From positions 19,985-83,984 of the IMG/VR virus record IMGVR_UViG_3300002350_000003: a DNA stretch of 64,000 nt; one strand, 5' to 3'. Below the pieces are notes generated by a model, which did no database searches, was not told the origin of the DNA, and worked only from the letters and a program-made list of their open reading frames with translations. Position 1 is the first letter of the stretch; each line of letters opens with the position of its first letter. Shown one piece after another: positions 25,429 to 34,957 of this stretch. A program made the translations under genes and the position numbers. Origin of the DNA: a virus.

Positions 25429-27652
25429 AAGAACCACCCTCACAGGTAGATAACAAATCTTTTTCAGTATTACCATCAGAATCTGGCGTATTGCAATAAT
25501 AAAAGTTCTTTACACCATATTTATACCCCTGTATCTGATCTTTGATCAAAATACTCAAAGGAATATTGCCGTCAGGATAATGGGAATAATTATAGTATAA
25601 ATTAACACTTATGCTCATATCAACAAATTTTTGTAACACTGCACAAATATTTAATATTGCTTTGTTGTTTGGCATTTCCCACGCTAAAGTATAGTAATTT
25701 TTACGAGAAGCATAATTTGGCACTAATTGCTTGAGGATGCCGTTCTTAGCCTTTTTATAAGACATGAGGCTACGGACAGGTTCAATTCCATTTGTGCTGT
25801 TCTGGATGACGCTAGAGGACTCACAGGGCATTATAGCAGTCAGAGTAGAGTGTCTTAGACCATGAATTTTGATCCTAGCTCTCAAACCCTCCCAATCCAT
25901 AATATACTCTGGCTTAACCAGTTCGTCAACTGTTTTTTTGTACCAATCGATTGGAAGCAATCCGCGAGAATATTTAGTCTCATTAAATTTATTACATGGA
26001 CCCTTGAGTTCAGCAAGTTTGCAGGACTCATTTAGTAAGTACCACTGAATTTTTTCCATGATTTCATGAACTAATCTTAATGTTTCGGCATCATCATATT
26101 TTAGCTTGTGCTTTGCTAAAAATGCAGCAAAATTAGTAATACCAATTCCAAGTGATCTACGATTCTTTGTAAAGTTTTCACCAGCCGCTACTGGATAATC
26201 TTGATAATCAATAATAGATTCTAAAGACTTTACAGCAATAGAGCAAGCTTTTTCTATGTCCTTGTTATCTTCCAGTTCAAGTAGGTTTAATGCTGACAGA
26301 ATACAAATACCAATTTCGCCTTCTTTGTCATCTATAGATGATATTGGTTTAGTTGGATGGATAATTTCTTGACATAGATTACTCATGTAAACTGGGGCAT
26401 CCCATGATCCATGCTCATTAGCATTATCAATATTCATAACATAAATGCGACCAGTTTCTAATCTCTCTTTGGTAAAAATTTCAGCAAGCTTTCTTGCGTT
26501 AATTTTCTTCTTCATCTTTACGTAGCGAGCGTTTTCATATTTTTCATATAGCTTTTTGAAGTCTTCATTATTGTTCATAGAACTATAAAGACCACCAGTT
26601 TCATGAGGACTCATTAGTGTAATGTCTTCATTTTTAATTAAACGCTCATAGAATAACTTGTTAAACTGAACAGAATAATCTAGCTTTCTTACTCTATTAT
26701 CGTCAGTTCCCGCGTTATTCTTTAATGTCATTATATCTTCAATTTCATAGTGCCAAAATGGAATATGCACAGTAGCAGAACCACCACGAATACCATTCTG
26801 ACTTGTTGCTTTAACCGTTGACTCAAATATCTTTAAGTATGGGATAAGACCAGTATGAATTACTTCGCCGCCCCTAATGCTAGAGTTAATTGGGCGAATG
26901 CGGCCAATATTTAAACCAATGCCAGCCCTTCTTGCAGTATACTTTCCAACAGCGTGTACGCTTGAAAATATAGAATCAAGATCATCTTCAACGTCTACTA
27001 GAACACAGCTAGCAAACTGTTTGATTTTAGTTCTTACTCCAGCCATGATTGGAGTTGGAAGATTAATCTTAAATGTAGAGAAACATTCATATGCCTCTTC
27101 TACTTCCTCTACGGTATCAAATAAAGACATAGCGATTGCTACATAAGCAAACTGTGGTGTTTCATACATCTGTCCAGTAGACCTATTCTTAATAAGATAC
27201 TTATCTATCATTTGCTGTAATCCAGCATAAGTATATAAATAATCTCTATCATGATCCACGAACTTTTCAATCTGATCTATTTGTTCTTTACTCCACTTTG
27301 ATAATAGAGTTTCATCATATATTTCAGCTTTTACATTACTAGATATATGAGACAACAAACTTGGTGGAGCATCATGGTTTTCCCAGAGATCTTTTCTAAG
27401 GGACATATTCAATAGTCTAGATGCAACATATTGATAGTTTGGCTTGCTGGGAGAAGTTAGATCGTTAGCAGACTTGATTAAGATTTGATGGATTTCTTCT
27501 GTGGTTATTCCATCTTTTAAAGAGAGGTTAGCATTCATCTCTATATCTGACCAAGAAACGTTAGCGATGTCTTTTATCGCCCACTCTACAACCTTATGAA
27601 TCTTCTCAACTGTATAGACTTCGAAACTACCGTTCCTTTTTTGAACGCGCAT
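25418..27652 (-). CDS. nrdA: Ribonucleotide reductase alpha subunit (class I)
   Basis: The 744-residue protein has an N-terminal ATP-cone (MRVQKRNGSFEVYTVEKIHK), the catalytic region with QFASCVLVDVEDDL (first redox Cys, near 210), YMSNLCQEI near 425 (the N-x-C-x-E triad) and PCESSSVIQNSTNGIEPVR near 612. The C-terminus CEGGSCAI holds the swinging CxxxxC pair that re-reduces the active site. It reduces NDPs to dNDPs with NrdB. AGAGGGG precedes the ATG. Overlaps the HNH gene by 11 bases. Confidence 0.93.
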   Translation of the reverse strand: MRVQKRNGSFEVYTVEKIHKVVEWAIKDIANVSWSDIEMNANLSLKDGITTEEIHQILIKSANDLTSPSKPNYQYVASRLLNMSLRKDLWENHDAPPSLLSHISSNVKAEIYDETLLSKWSKEQIDQIEKFVDHDRDYLYTYAGLQQMIDKYLIKNRSTGQMYETPQFAYVAIAMSLFDTVEEVEEAYECFSTFKINLPTPIMAGVRTKIKQFASCVLVDVEDDLDSIFSSVHAVGKYTARRAGIGLNIGRIRPINSSIRGGEVIHTGLIPYLKIFESTVKATSQNGIRGGSATVHIPFWHYEIEDIMTLKNNAGTDDNRVRKLDYSVQFNKLFYERLIKNEDITLMSPHETGGLYSSMNNNEDFKKLYEKYENARYVKMKKKINARKLAEIFTKERLETGRIYVMNIDNANEHGSWDAPVYMSNLCQEIIHPTKPISSIDDKEGEIGICILSALNLLELEDNKDIEKACSIAVKSLESIIDYQDYPVAAGENFTKNRRSLGIGITNFAAFLAKHKLKYDDAETLRLVHEIMEKIQWYLLNESCKLAELKGPCNKFNETKYSRGLLPIDWYKKTVDELVKPEYIMDWEGLRARIKIHGLRHSTLTAIMPCESSSVIQNSTNGIEPVRSLMSYKKAKNGILKQLVPNYASRKNYYTLAWEMPNNKAILNICAVLQKFVDMSISVNLYYNYSHYPDGNIPLSILIKDQIQGYKYGVKNFYYCNTPDSDGNTEKDLLSTCEGGSCAI

Positions 27653-27678
27653 AATCCCCTCTTTCTTTTAATCAACTA

Positions 27679-28317
27679 TCAATATTCGTTAAAAAGTTTT
27701 CTAAACAATCTTTCAAGTATAAACTTTAATATAACGGGCAAAACAACATAGATTAGCAAGAATGATAGTATAACAGACCCATGAATTACTTCTGGATCTT
27801 GTTTTACATTAGACATTACGAAGTCTTTGCAGTCTCTTTTTAGTTGCCTCTTGCTATATTTGTCACACTCCGCAAAGTTCATTCCGCCTTGGCTAGCTAT
27901 TGTAGCCCATTCGTTGCCATACTGCAAACATTTTTTGGCTAAAAAGTTTCTTTCTTCGTCTGCGTATTCAGCATCAATCTGAGCTTCTATGTCGCTAGTG
28001 TCGAAAGAACCACCAAACAGAGTTTCTGAGTTTTCATCATAGGAAAACTTGATATCTGGAAGGTATCTCAACTTTAGTGTACCACCATCTTTACCCAAAG
28101 TCAAGCCCTGTACGTAAGCACTTAACTTTATGTACTTTTTCCAAGTGACTTTTGGGAGAGATTCAGTAAATGAAAGAATGATATTTTCAGAGGTATCTTT
28201 TATGACTTTAATATCTAATGGTTGGGGGAAACTTATATTTAGATTTTTAATGTCATAACCATTCTTTGAAAAGATAAAATCAACAATCTGTTTAATTTGT
28301 AAAATTGGTATTGCCAT
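27679..28317 (-). CDS. Hypothetical protein with C-terminal membrane anchor
   Basis: The 212-residue protein has a soluble part with VTWKKYIKLSAYVQGLTLGK in beta-rich context, an acidic middle, and a hydrophobic C-terminal helix (residues about 183-203, VILSFLLIYVVLPVILKFIL) followed by basic residues. It is likely anchored in the inner membrane with the bulk on one side. Family not recognised. It starts a group of four small envelope genes (27679-29355). Confidence 0.6.
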   Translation of the reverse strand: MAIPILQIKQIVDFIFSKNGYDIKNLNISFPQPLDIKVIKDTSENIILSFTESLPKVTWKKYIKLSAYVQGLTLGKDGGTLKLRYLPDIKFSYDENSETLFGGSFDTSDIEAQIDAEYADEERNFLAKKCLQYGNEWATIASQGGMNFAECDKYSKRQLKRDCKDFVMSNVKQDPEVIHGSVILSFLLIYVVLPVILKFILERLFRKLFNEY

Positions 28318-28318
28318 A

Positions 28319-28786
28319 TTAATTTTTCTGTATTAGTGACCAAGCCAAGCCCATAAATCTATCTGAGATTTTATTTTTTTCTTCATCTGTTAGTTTATGA
28401 TTGTCATCACCACCAGCGGCAGAAGTAATTAAATCTATGATAGCGACATCTAAATCTTTATACTTATCGTTCATAGCCCCTTCAAAGAATCCACTTGCAG
28501 ATAATGCTAGCACATCATTTACTTGTTGTAACTGAGCGTCATAGGTTTTTACCCTACTAGCAAACTCTTGACTATATATAGCCATCTTTGCTCTATCGGT
28601 AGGGTCAGTAATTAATGATGATACCGGTTTAACAAGTTCTATTATTTCATCGCTTGGGCGATCTATATTTAGAATAGCAACATCGGGCTTTGGAAAAACT
28701 GGAATTAAATTTAATACCGGTTTGTATAAAGCTAAACCTAGTAAAACTAGTGCTATAAGATTTCTAACCTTAAGAAACTTTTCCAT
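28319..28786 (-). CDS. Hypothetical membrane-anchored protein
   Basis: The 155-residue protein starts at ATG 28786 (GAGGAC upstream). Residues about 7-22 are hydrophobic (VRNLIALVLLGLALY), a signal anchor, followed by a soluble helical domain with an acidic middle. No family motif seen. It overlaps the next small membrane gene by 17 bases. Confidence 0.6.
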   Translation of the reverse strand: MEKFLKVRNLIALVLLGLALYKPVLNLIPVFPKPDVAILNIDRPSDEIIELVKPVSSLITDPTDRAKMAIYSQEFASRVKTYDAQLQQVNDVLALSASGFFEGAMNDKYKDLDVAIIDLITSAAGGDDNHKLTDEEKNKISDRFMGLAWSLIQKN

Positions 28787-29045
28787 CGTTGTCCTCAATT
28801 ACTTTGTTTAATAGTGGAAATACTTCGTCTAATTTCTCAGACGCTACGGTTAAATGGTATTCATCGCATTTATTTTTTAGCTGATACCATAAACTAACTA
28901 TTTCCAAAAATCCCTCTTCTTTGTTCTCTACAACTTTGACTTTAGACTTAGCAAATAATCTAGATACCCAGTATGGAATATCTACAAAGTTAGTTGCTAA
29001 TATAAGTAAAGCAATTACAATCAACCAAACATTCCACGATTCCAT
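28770..29045 (-). CDS. Small single-span membrane protein
   Basis: The 91-residue protein has a hydrophobic segment at residues 5-20 (NVWLIVIALLILATNF) and a charged cytoplasmic or periplasmic tail. Not recognised. It is five bases after a lipoprotein gene, and may form a complex with the adjacent membrane proteins. Confidence 0.6.
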   Translation of the reverse strand: MESWNVWLIVIALLILATNFVDIPYWVSRLFAKSKVKVVENKEEGFLEIVSLWYQLKNKCDEYHLTVASEKLDEVFPLLNKVIEDNDGKVS

Positions 29046-29049
29046 CTTA

Positions 29050-29355
29050 TTACCTCTTTAAATTAGTGGTCTTTGCATGAAATGGACACACTGTTTTATG
29101 ACCATCTCCTTGAACTATTATTCCCGTGCCTTTGCAAACGCATTTGGCTGGGTCTGGATCAGTATCCACAACGGGCTGTGGTTTTGGATCTACCTTAAAA
29201 ACCTCTTTTTCTGCGTTATCAAAAGCTGCTTTACACTTCTCTTGCCACTCCGTTACGTAAGAAGAGTACATATTTGTTATATCTTCTGGATTGACAGAAA
29301 ACATATTATTTGAGCATCCAGCTAATAATAATGCTAATAGTATATATTTATTCAT
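29050..29355 (-). CDS. Putative lipoprotein with Cys-rich C-terminus
   Basis: The 101-residue protein begins MNKYILLALLLAGCSNNMFS: a short signal with lipobox LLAGC at residues 10-14, so Cys14 should be lipidated. The C-terminal region CVCKGTGIIVQGDGHKTVCP is a CxCxGxG zinc-finger-like motif as in DnaJ. Outer- or inner-membrane lipoproteins of this size in phages may act in lysis or exclusion; the function here is unknown. Confidence 0.65.
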   Translation of the reverse strand: MNKYILLALLLAGCSNNMFSVNPEDITNMYSSYVTEWQEKCKAAFDNAEKEVFKVDPKPQPVVDTDPDPAKCVCKGTGIIVQGDGHKTVCPFHAKTTNLKR

Positions 29356-29363
29356 TGTAATTC

Positions 29364-30662
29364 CTAGTATAAAGTGAATGAAGACAAATCAATTGTTGTT
29401 ACAGTATATGAACTACCAGATCTATTATTTCTTGTCCAAAGTAGATTCATATTAGTATTTAATGTACTTATAAAATTACTATAGAATGGTCCACTGTCTG
29501 GTCCGGTCCATGTTATTATCAAAACCAATTGATTATTGATGATTAAAAATGATGGGTTACCACTATCTCCACCGATTATTGATTCATGAAATAATATTCT
29601 ATTTGGGTATGTATTATAATAACTATTATTGGGATCAAGATAATTTTGTGTTGGTTGCTGTGTATATGCGGAACTGCCCGTTGGGTCCACGTATAGAAAT
29701 TCTTTTACTAAAGCTTTTTCTTCTTGATCTAAAGATAGCATTGGAAGTCTGTAGATGGTATAAGTACCACTTTTATTTCTATAAATTGTAGGTAAATATA
29801 TAGACCAATTAGAAGGAAGTAATTTGGCAAAACTAATGGAATTTGGTACGTCAGAATCTAAAAGTCCCAAATAAATATCACTAGTCAATGTTGGCATTTT
29901 GTCTATTAATGTTCTTTCTATAACGACATTATCATTAGTAACAAATCTAACTTTAGCCCCGATATCTATTTCATAATGAGTAGCAAAAACTAAGTGACTT
30001 GGGCTAATTAGAGTTCCAGCTCTAGTATTTGATCCAGTTGTATTCCAAGGACTTATGCAAGTTAAATCTAAATCATAAGCCCAACAATTAGTATTTCTAA
30101 CGTATGTAGAAGTTGAATGGTTTTGAGTACTATAAATATCTTTTGCTATAGTTGGGTTTTTATTTAATAGTCTATTATCGACGCTATCAGAACAATTTTT
30201 TGCTAAACTACCAGATGTAAATTCACAAAAAGCATCTATTTGTCCACCTATATTACAATTGACATTTACTTCTGCAATGTTAAAATCAGATGTATTTATT
30301 CCACTTGCTATAATTTTTACTGCTCTTTTAGAAGTGCTTCCCGTTGGCACTCCAGAACATATATAGTTGTTAGGATTTAAATTTGATAAAATACTGTTAT
30401 CTGTACTATATACAGTAACTGATATATCATCTTGTTTATATAATATTATATTAAAATCAGTTATAGTAGATGAATTAGTAGATCTGAATACTGTAGCGTC
30501 ATAATTCGTAGTATAACCAGAGCCAGTAGAAACTAATATCCTATCTTGGGGCTGTGCTGTGATTTTTACTCTATCTCCACCAATATCTGGTTTTTTAAAC
30601 AGATAAGATGAATTCTCAGATATAGAACCACAATTGAGAGGTATATTTTGAGCTTCTATCAT
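29364..30662 (-). CDS. Trypsin-like serine protease of tail module, copy B
   Basis: The 432-residue protein has a beta-rich N-terminal half, then a chymotrypsin-fold domain: CISPWNTTGSNTRAGTLISP, LVFATHYEID (catalytic His), SDIYLGLLDSDVPNSISFAK (Asp) and GGDSGNPSFLI (Ser, near residue 365). It is paralogous to 31976-33187. There is no signal peptide, so if it is exposed it would be by virion assembly. The gene starts at the last base of the fibre stop (30662), pairing protease with fibre. Substrate unknown. Confidence 0.75.
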   Translation of the reverse strand: MIEAQNIPLNCGSISENSSYLFKKPDIGGDRVKITAQPQDRILVSTGSGYTTNYDATVFRSTNSSTITDFNIILYKQDDISVTVYSTDNSILSNLNPNNYICSGVPTGSTSKRAVKIIASGINTSDFNIAEVNVNCNIGGQIDAFCEFTSGSLAKNCSDSVDNRLLNKNPTIAKDIYSTQNHSTSTYVRNTNCWAYDLDLTCISPWNTTGSNTRAGTLISPSHLVFATHYEIDIGAKVRFVTNDNVVIERTLIDKMPTLTSDIYLGLLDSDVPNSISFAKLLPSNWSIYLPTIYRNKSGTYTIYRLPMLSLDQEEKALVKEFLYVDPTGSSAYTQQPTQNYLDPNNSYYNTYPNRILFHESIIGGDSGNPSFLIINNQLVLIITWTGPDSGPFYSNFISTLNTNMNLLWTRNNRSGSSYTVTTIDLSSFTLY

Positions 30663-31966
30663 TATGGTGTTCCATAGCTAGCTTGACAGTAATTTACTGC
30701 CGCTACCCATCTAATATTTTTAGTTGCTAATCCAGTAACTCTAATAGACAATCCTCCATTTGTAGCATCTGCTGCTACGCTGGCTAAAGCCGAAGTCATA
30801 CCAGCATCTTTCCAGCTTGTTTCAGTGGGTGTTTCAATCAAAGCGGTAGTACTAGCACCAACCCCTCTTTTAATACCTCCAACAAAATTCCATACGGCTG
30901 AAGAAGTATCCGTGTCATTATAAGCACTAATTTGTATGTTAAAATTTACCGTAGTTTTATCTGGTAAAAATATAAAATTTCTTGAAGTCGTGTTACTTGG
31001 AGATGTTACTAGAGATGCAGATCCATTTGCCGTTAAAATTACATTTGATGTATTACTTGAGGTTTCAGTTCTTAGCACTATGGTTGATCGCTGTGCATCT
31101 CCAGCAGAAGCAAAACTACCACCAGCCTGTGCCACTTCTCCATATAAAGTAGTTTTTGCGGATATACCACCTAAAATAGATGAATATATTCCGCTAGCAA
31201 TATTGTTTTGACCGTTAATGATGCTAGAATAGTTAGCAGTTGCTGTGTTTTGATTCCCATTTCCAATAAAAGTATAATCTGAAATAGCAGAATGACCAAA
31301 TCCATTTATAATAGAAGAATAAGTTCCTCTGCTCATATTAAAAGTTCCATTACATATCAACCCATAGTTAGGAGACGTTACAGTATTTCTTAAACCAGTG
31401 ATTATGGTAGCGTTACTAGAGGCTGGTGATCCAGCAGTATTTCTATCTCCATTAAGAATAGATGTATAAACACCGCTACCAACACAGCCATTACCAGATA
31501 AAATTGTTATATTATAACCACTTGCAGTACAAGTATTAGCGTGATAAATACCATTATAGTTAAAACTTGAACCAAGCAGTGATGAAATTATTGAGTTTCC
31601 TGATCCCAAGCATAGATTTCCGCTTCCTAATATATTGTTAAATTTTGTAGTATTATTACCAGAGATTTCAACTATTGGGGATGAGATTACTATTCCGCCA
31701 ACTGTAGATCCATCACCAACATATAGTTTTTTAGTATCGGTTGTCCATAACGGTTCTGCTACCGATGGAGTTACCAATAGTCTTTCTGAATCAAGACCCT
31801 GCTTTAATTGCAAAGTTGCAGCTTGATTTAGTACAGAACTTCTTAATGTGCTGGCAGAAACTTTTTTTGTTATTGCTTGATCATTTGGGCTATCCACCAT
31901 AACAAAAAGATCATCATCTGTTACAGATGATACTGATGGTAACTGCGTTATTTTTACAACACCCAT
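30662..31966 (-). CDS. Tail fibre/receptor-binding-like protein B with head-like repeats
   Basis: The 434-residue protein begins MGVVKITQLPSVSSVTDDDL, then PLWTTDTKKLYVGDGSTVG near 73, an N-terminal module like that of tail fibres and major tropism determinants. Residues about 130-270 repeat S-I-(I/L)-N/G-G motifs (SGVYTSILNGDRNTAG, ANYSSIINGQNNIASGIYSS), resembling trimeric adhesin head repeats. The C-terminus is beta-rich. It probably trimerises and binds host surface. It shares the N-terminus with 33189-34694. TTAGGAG precedes the ATG. Confidence 0.75.
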   Translation of the reverse strand: MGVVKITQLPSVSSVTDDDLFVMVDSPNDQAITKKVSASTLRSSVLNQAATLQLKQGLDSERLLVTPSVAEPLWTTDTKKLYVGDGSTVGGIVISSPIVEISGNNTTKFNNILGSGNLCLGSGNSIISSLLGSSFNYNGIYHANTCTASGYNITILSGNGCVGSGVYTSILNGDRNTAGSPASSNATIITGLRNTVTSPNYGLICNGTFNMSRGTYSSIINGFGHSAISDYTFIGNGNQNTATANYSSIINGQNNIASGIYSSILGGISAKTTLYGEVAQAGGSFASAGDAQRSTIVLRTETSSNTSNVILTANGSASLVTSPSNTTSRNFIFLPDKTTVNFNIQISAYNDTDTSSAVWNFVGGIKRGVGASTTALIETPTETSWKDAGMTSALASVAADATNGGLSIRVTGLATKNIRWVAAVNYCQASYGTP

Positions 31967-31975
31967 ATTAAACTC

Positions 31976-33187
31976 CTAATAAGATAAAAAAGATGAAAGA
32001 TCTATTTCAGTTAGTTGATACCCACCGCCAAGCTGAGACATCATTGTGTTGATAGCATTTTTTCTTTGAGTTATAAATGTACCCAAACTAGAACTAGTCC
32101 AAACTGTAAGAACTACTAATTGATTGTTAATTATTAGAAATGATGGACTACCAGAATCTCCGCCAATAATATCTTCATAAAATGATAATCTAAAAGAATT
32201 TGTCGGGCGCATCAGTACAACTTGATTAGATATTGCATATAAATCAGCAACCATAGCTTTTTTTTCTTGATCCGTTATTAAAACTGGAAGTTTTATTGGA
32301 TGAGAAATAGAAGGTAAATACGATGTCCAGTTTTCTGGCAAAATTTTAGCAAATGATATACTATTAGGAACATCAGAATTTAATACACCAATAGTTATAT
32401 CTGGATAATATGGAGTGTATGAAGGATCTGTTTGCAATGTTTCAATAGTTCTATTAATAACAATATTGTCTGATGTGACATATCTTATTGTTGTTCCTAC
32501 TGGTGGTTGATAGTGGGCGGCAAATAAAACATGACGAGGAGAAATAAGTACTCCCGCCATATTATTGCCACCATATGAGTTCCATGGACTTATGCACGTT
32601 AAATCTATGTCTGAAACCCAACATCCTGTATTTCTAATATAAATATTAGATGAGTTGTTTATATTAGAAAAAATAGGTTTTGAGTAACCGGGAACTTTGT
32701 TGCTTATACGACTGTCGATGGCATCAGTAGTATTTTTTGCTAATGAATTATTAGCCCAACTGTTAAAAGAGTCTATATTTCCAGAATATGTTTTTTGAGC
32801 ATACAGTCCTATTGCTGATGTTTCACCATCATTAGATATTGCTGTAATAGTACAATATCCATCATTCTGATACGTAGCTATTCCACCATTATTATTTATA
32901 GTTAATACAGATGGATTGGATGATGAAAATTTAACAAGGCTATTGAATGTAGATTGATTGAATATATTTTGTATAGTAAAATCTGTAACATATTCAGCAC
33001 TAGTTTGCCTATTGAGCATTTTATCTTTATCATAAGCTATAGAATTAGAGCCAGACACTGTAATTCTATTTATGACATTACCTACAATGTCAAAAGATCT
33101 ATCGCTAATCCTTTTTTTAGCATAATTATTGAAGTTTACGGTTGATGCTAAACCGCAGTTAATTGGATGATTTACAGATGGATACAT
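31976..33187 (-). CDS. Trypsin-like serine protease of tail module, copy A
   Basis: The 403-residue protein contains an N-terminal Ig-like segment (VKFSSSNPSVLTINNNGGIA near 90, like bacterial Ig-like group 2 folds), then the protease: CISPWNSYGGNNMAGVLISP, VLFAAHYQPP (His), PDITIGVLNSDVPNSISFAK (Asp) and IIGGDSGSPSFLI (Ser near 340). It is about 40 percent similar by eye to 29364-30662, including exact blocks. It follows the LRR fibre by one base. The pair suggests duplication of a fibre-protease unit. Confidence 0.75.
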   Translation of the reverse strand: MYPSVNHPINCGLASTVNFNNYAKKRISDRSFDIVGNVINRITVSGSNSIAYDKDKMLNRQTSAEYVTDFTIQNIFNQSTFNSLVKFSSSNPSVLTINNNGGIATYQNDGYCTITAISNDGETSAIGLYAQKTYSGNIDSFNSWANNSLAKNTTDAIDSRISNKVPGYSKPIFSNINNSSNIYIRNTGCWVSDIDLTCISPWNSYGGNNMAGVLISPRHVLFAAHYQPPVGTTIRYVTSDNIVINRTIETLQTDPSYTPYYPDITIGVLNSDVPNSISFAKILPENWTSYLPSISHPIKLPVLITDQEKKAMVADLYAISNQVVLMRPTNSFRLSFYEDIIGGDSGSPSFLIINNQLVVLTVWTSSSLGTFITQRKNAINTMMSQLGGGYQLTEIDLSSFLSY

Positions 33188-33188
33188 A

Positions 33189-34694
33189 TTAGTTAGTAGT
33201 TAGTGTTACTCCTCTGGTTACTAATGCTTTTGCACTAGAGCCAGCTTTAATGATAGTGGCTGTGCCAGCACCAGTTGCTGTTTGAGATGATATAGTATAA
33301 GTAAATTGATTACTATTAGTTACCGTAATAACAGCATACCTGTTTGCATTTGTAGCTGTTGTAATTCCACTGACTCTTAATACATCTCCACTGAGATATC
33401 CATGATTAGTTAAATTTACAGTACAAGTTGTACCAGAACAAACGAAATTTGAACCATTGGTAGTAATACTGCCTAAATTTGAAGGAGATGCGCTAGACCC
33501 TCCACTAATATTGATACTTCTTGCATTAGGAGATCCATAAGATGTTGTTCCATTAGTTCCATCCATGTATGCGAATGTTGCTAATAAATTATCAACACTA
33601 CTTTGATTTAGCGAAGCATTAGTTATAGACACATTCAAACCACAACTTTTCCATGTTCCAAGAGAAGGAAGAGTTAGTGTTTGTAAAACGGGGGTTGTGA
33701 ATGTTATGGTACTAGAAAAAGAACTCCCTACCGCTACTATCGATGGAATAGATATTGATGTCATAGAAGACGAAGAGATATTAAAATTTCCACCGTTGCT
33801 AGTAACAACATACTGTAATGATGGTAGAGATAAAGAGCTTAAGCTGTTTGCTGTTAAATTAAAATAATCAATAGTATTTAATAATGGTAAGCTTATTGAT
33901 GTCAAGTTTGAGCCAGTAAATAATAAATATTTTGCATAAGTGAGCTTTGGCATTTGAAAAGACGTTAGAGCATTTGCTGTTAATCCAAAATTCCCAGTAA
34001 TATGTACAATTTCTGGTAATGACAGAGTTGTTAAACTATTCATCGTAGTAGAATCAAACAAATTTCCATTTATATATTTAAAATTATTTAGTAATATGCT
34101 TGTAAGATTAGTGACAGTACCCATAGTAGAAAATAAATTACCGGTAAGACCTTCTATGTTGGATGAAATAGTAGCTATTCTACCATCAACAAAATCTTGA
34201 TTATTATAGAGGGGCCACGAACCTTCAACCCACGGTCCTGTTCCTGTTAACACATTTCCATTTATTGTCATTATGTTTTTAGGAAAAGTAATAAGGGCTG
34301 CATTCCTTGAATATATTGGAGTAGACCCTGTGATAGTCGTCGTTAGTGCAGGTATGCTTTCAGAAAAACTTATTGGCACACCTCCTTGTGTAATACCATC
34401 ACCCATTCGTAATACTTTGGAGTCGGTAGCCCATAAAGGCTCACCTTCTAATGGAGTTATTGCATTAACTTCTGCTAATGTTCCTCTACGAATTTGTAAA
34501 TTAGCTGGAGATGTAATATCAACCCACTGATTATTGCGGCGACCATATGTAATAGTGCCAGATGGTGCATCAACATCCTTCCATAATATTTTTTTAGTTA
34601 CAGGTGTTCCATCTGGATTATCTACCATTACCAAAACATCGTCTGGAGTTATAGAGGAACTAGATGGTAATTGGTGTATTCTTGTGACAACCAT
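33189..34694 (-). CDS. Tail fibre-like protein A with leucine-rich repeats
   Basis: The 501-residue protein begins MVVTRIHQLPSSSSITPDDV, followed by LQIRRGTLAEVNAITPLEGE and LWATDSKVLRMGDGITQGG, the same N-terminal module as 30662-31966. Residues about 190-350 form LRR-like repeats (LTSISLPLLNTIDYFNLTA, LSSLSLPSLQYV), as in BspA-type receptor-binding proteins. A C-terminal beta domain has NHGYLSGDVLRVSGI and SNQFTYTISSQ. It likely recognises the host surface. Followed directly by its protease partner. Confidence 0.75.
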   Translation of the reverse strand: MVVTRIHQLPSSSSITPDDVLVMVDNPDGTPVTKKILWKDVDAPSGTITYGRRNNQWVDITSPANLQIRRGTLAEVNAITPLEGEPLWATDSKVLRMGDGITQGGVPISFSESIPALTTTITGSTPIYSRNAALITFPKNIMTINGNVLTGTGPWVEGSWPLYNNQDFVDGRIATISSNIEGLTGNLFSTMGTVTNLTSILLNNFKYINGNLFDSTTMNSLTTLSLPEIVHITGNFGLTANALTSFQMPKLTYAKYLLFTGSNLTSISLPLLNTIDYFNLTANSLSSLSLPSLQYVVTSNGGNFNISSSSMTSISIPSIVAVGSSFSSTITFTTPVLQTLTLPSLGTWKSCGLNVSITNASLNQSSVDNLLATFAYMDGTNGTTSYGSPNARSINISGGSSASPSNLGSITTNGSNFVCSGTTCTVNLTNHGYLSGDVLRVSGITTATNANRYAVITVTNSNQFTYTISSQTATGAGTATIIKAGSSAKALVTRGVTLTTN

Positions 34695-34695
34695 C

Positions 34696-34944
34696 TTAAA
34701 CTCCTAATATGCCAGAAGATCCGGTAGTATAATAAGTAACGTCATCAAATCTATCTTTTAGTCTGTTTTCTATAGCTGTATATGAATAAGATTTCTCATA
34801 TTCAAATGGACTTATAAGAGCTTGATAATTGCCACTCCCACTAACTGGCTTTCCGAACCAGCAATATACAACGGCTGAACCGTTTTGAATTGTTTCTCTA
34901 CCAGAAACTACATTAGTGATTACATCTGTTGTTGAAATTGGCAT
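34696..34944 (-). CDS. Hypothetical small protein upstream of tail fibre
   Basis: The 82-residue protein begins MPISTTDVITNVVSGRETIQ and ends with GSSGILGV. The composition (polar, Gly/Ser/Tyr-rich, no Cys beyond VYCWF) suits a small virion component. It lies one base upstream of the LRR fibre gene. Not recognised. Confidence 0.55.
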   Translation of the reverse strand: MPISTTDVITNVVSGRETIQNGSAVVYCWFGKPVSGSGNYQALISPFEYEKSYSYTAIENRLKDRFDDVTYYTTGSSGILGV

Positions 34945-34957
34945 ATTTTACCCCTTT

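Noticed and set aside
29364-34694. Diversity-generating retroelement near Mtd-like fibres
   Set aside because: No reverse transcriptase gene and no template/variable repeat pair was found in the window.
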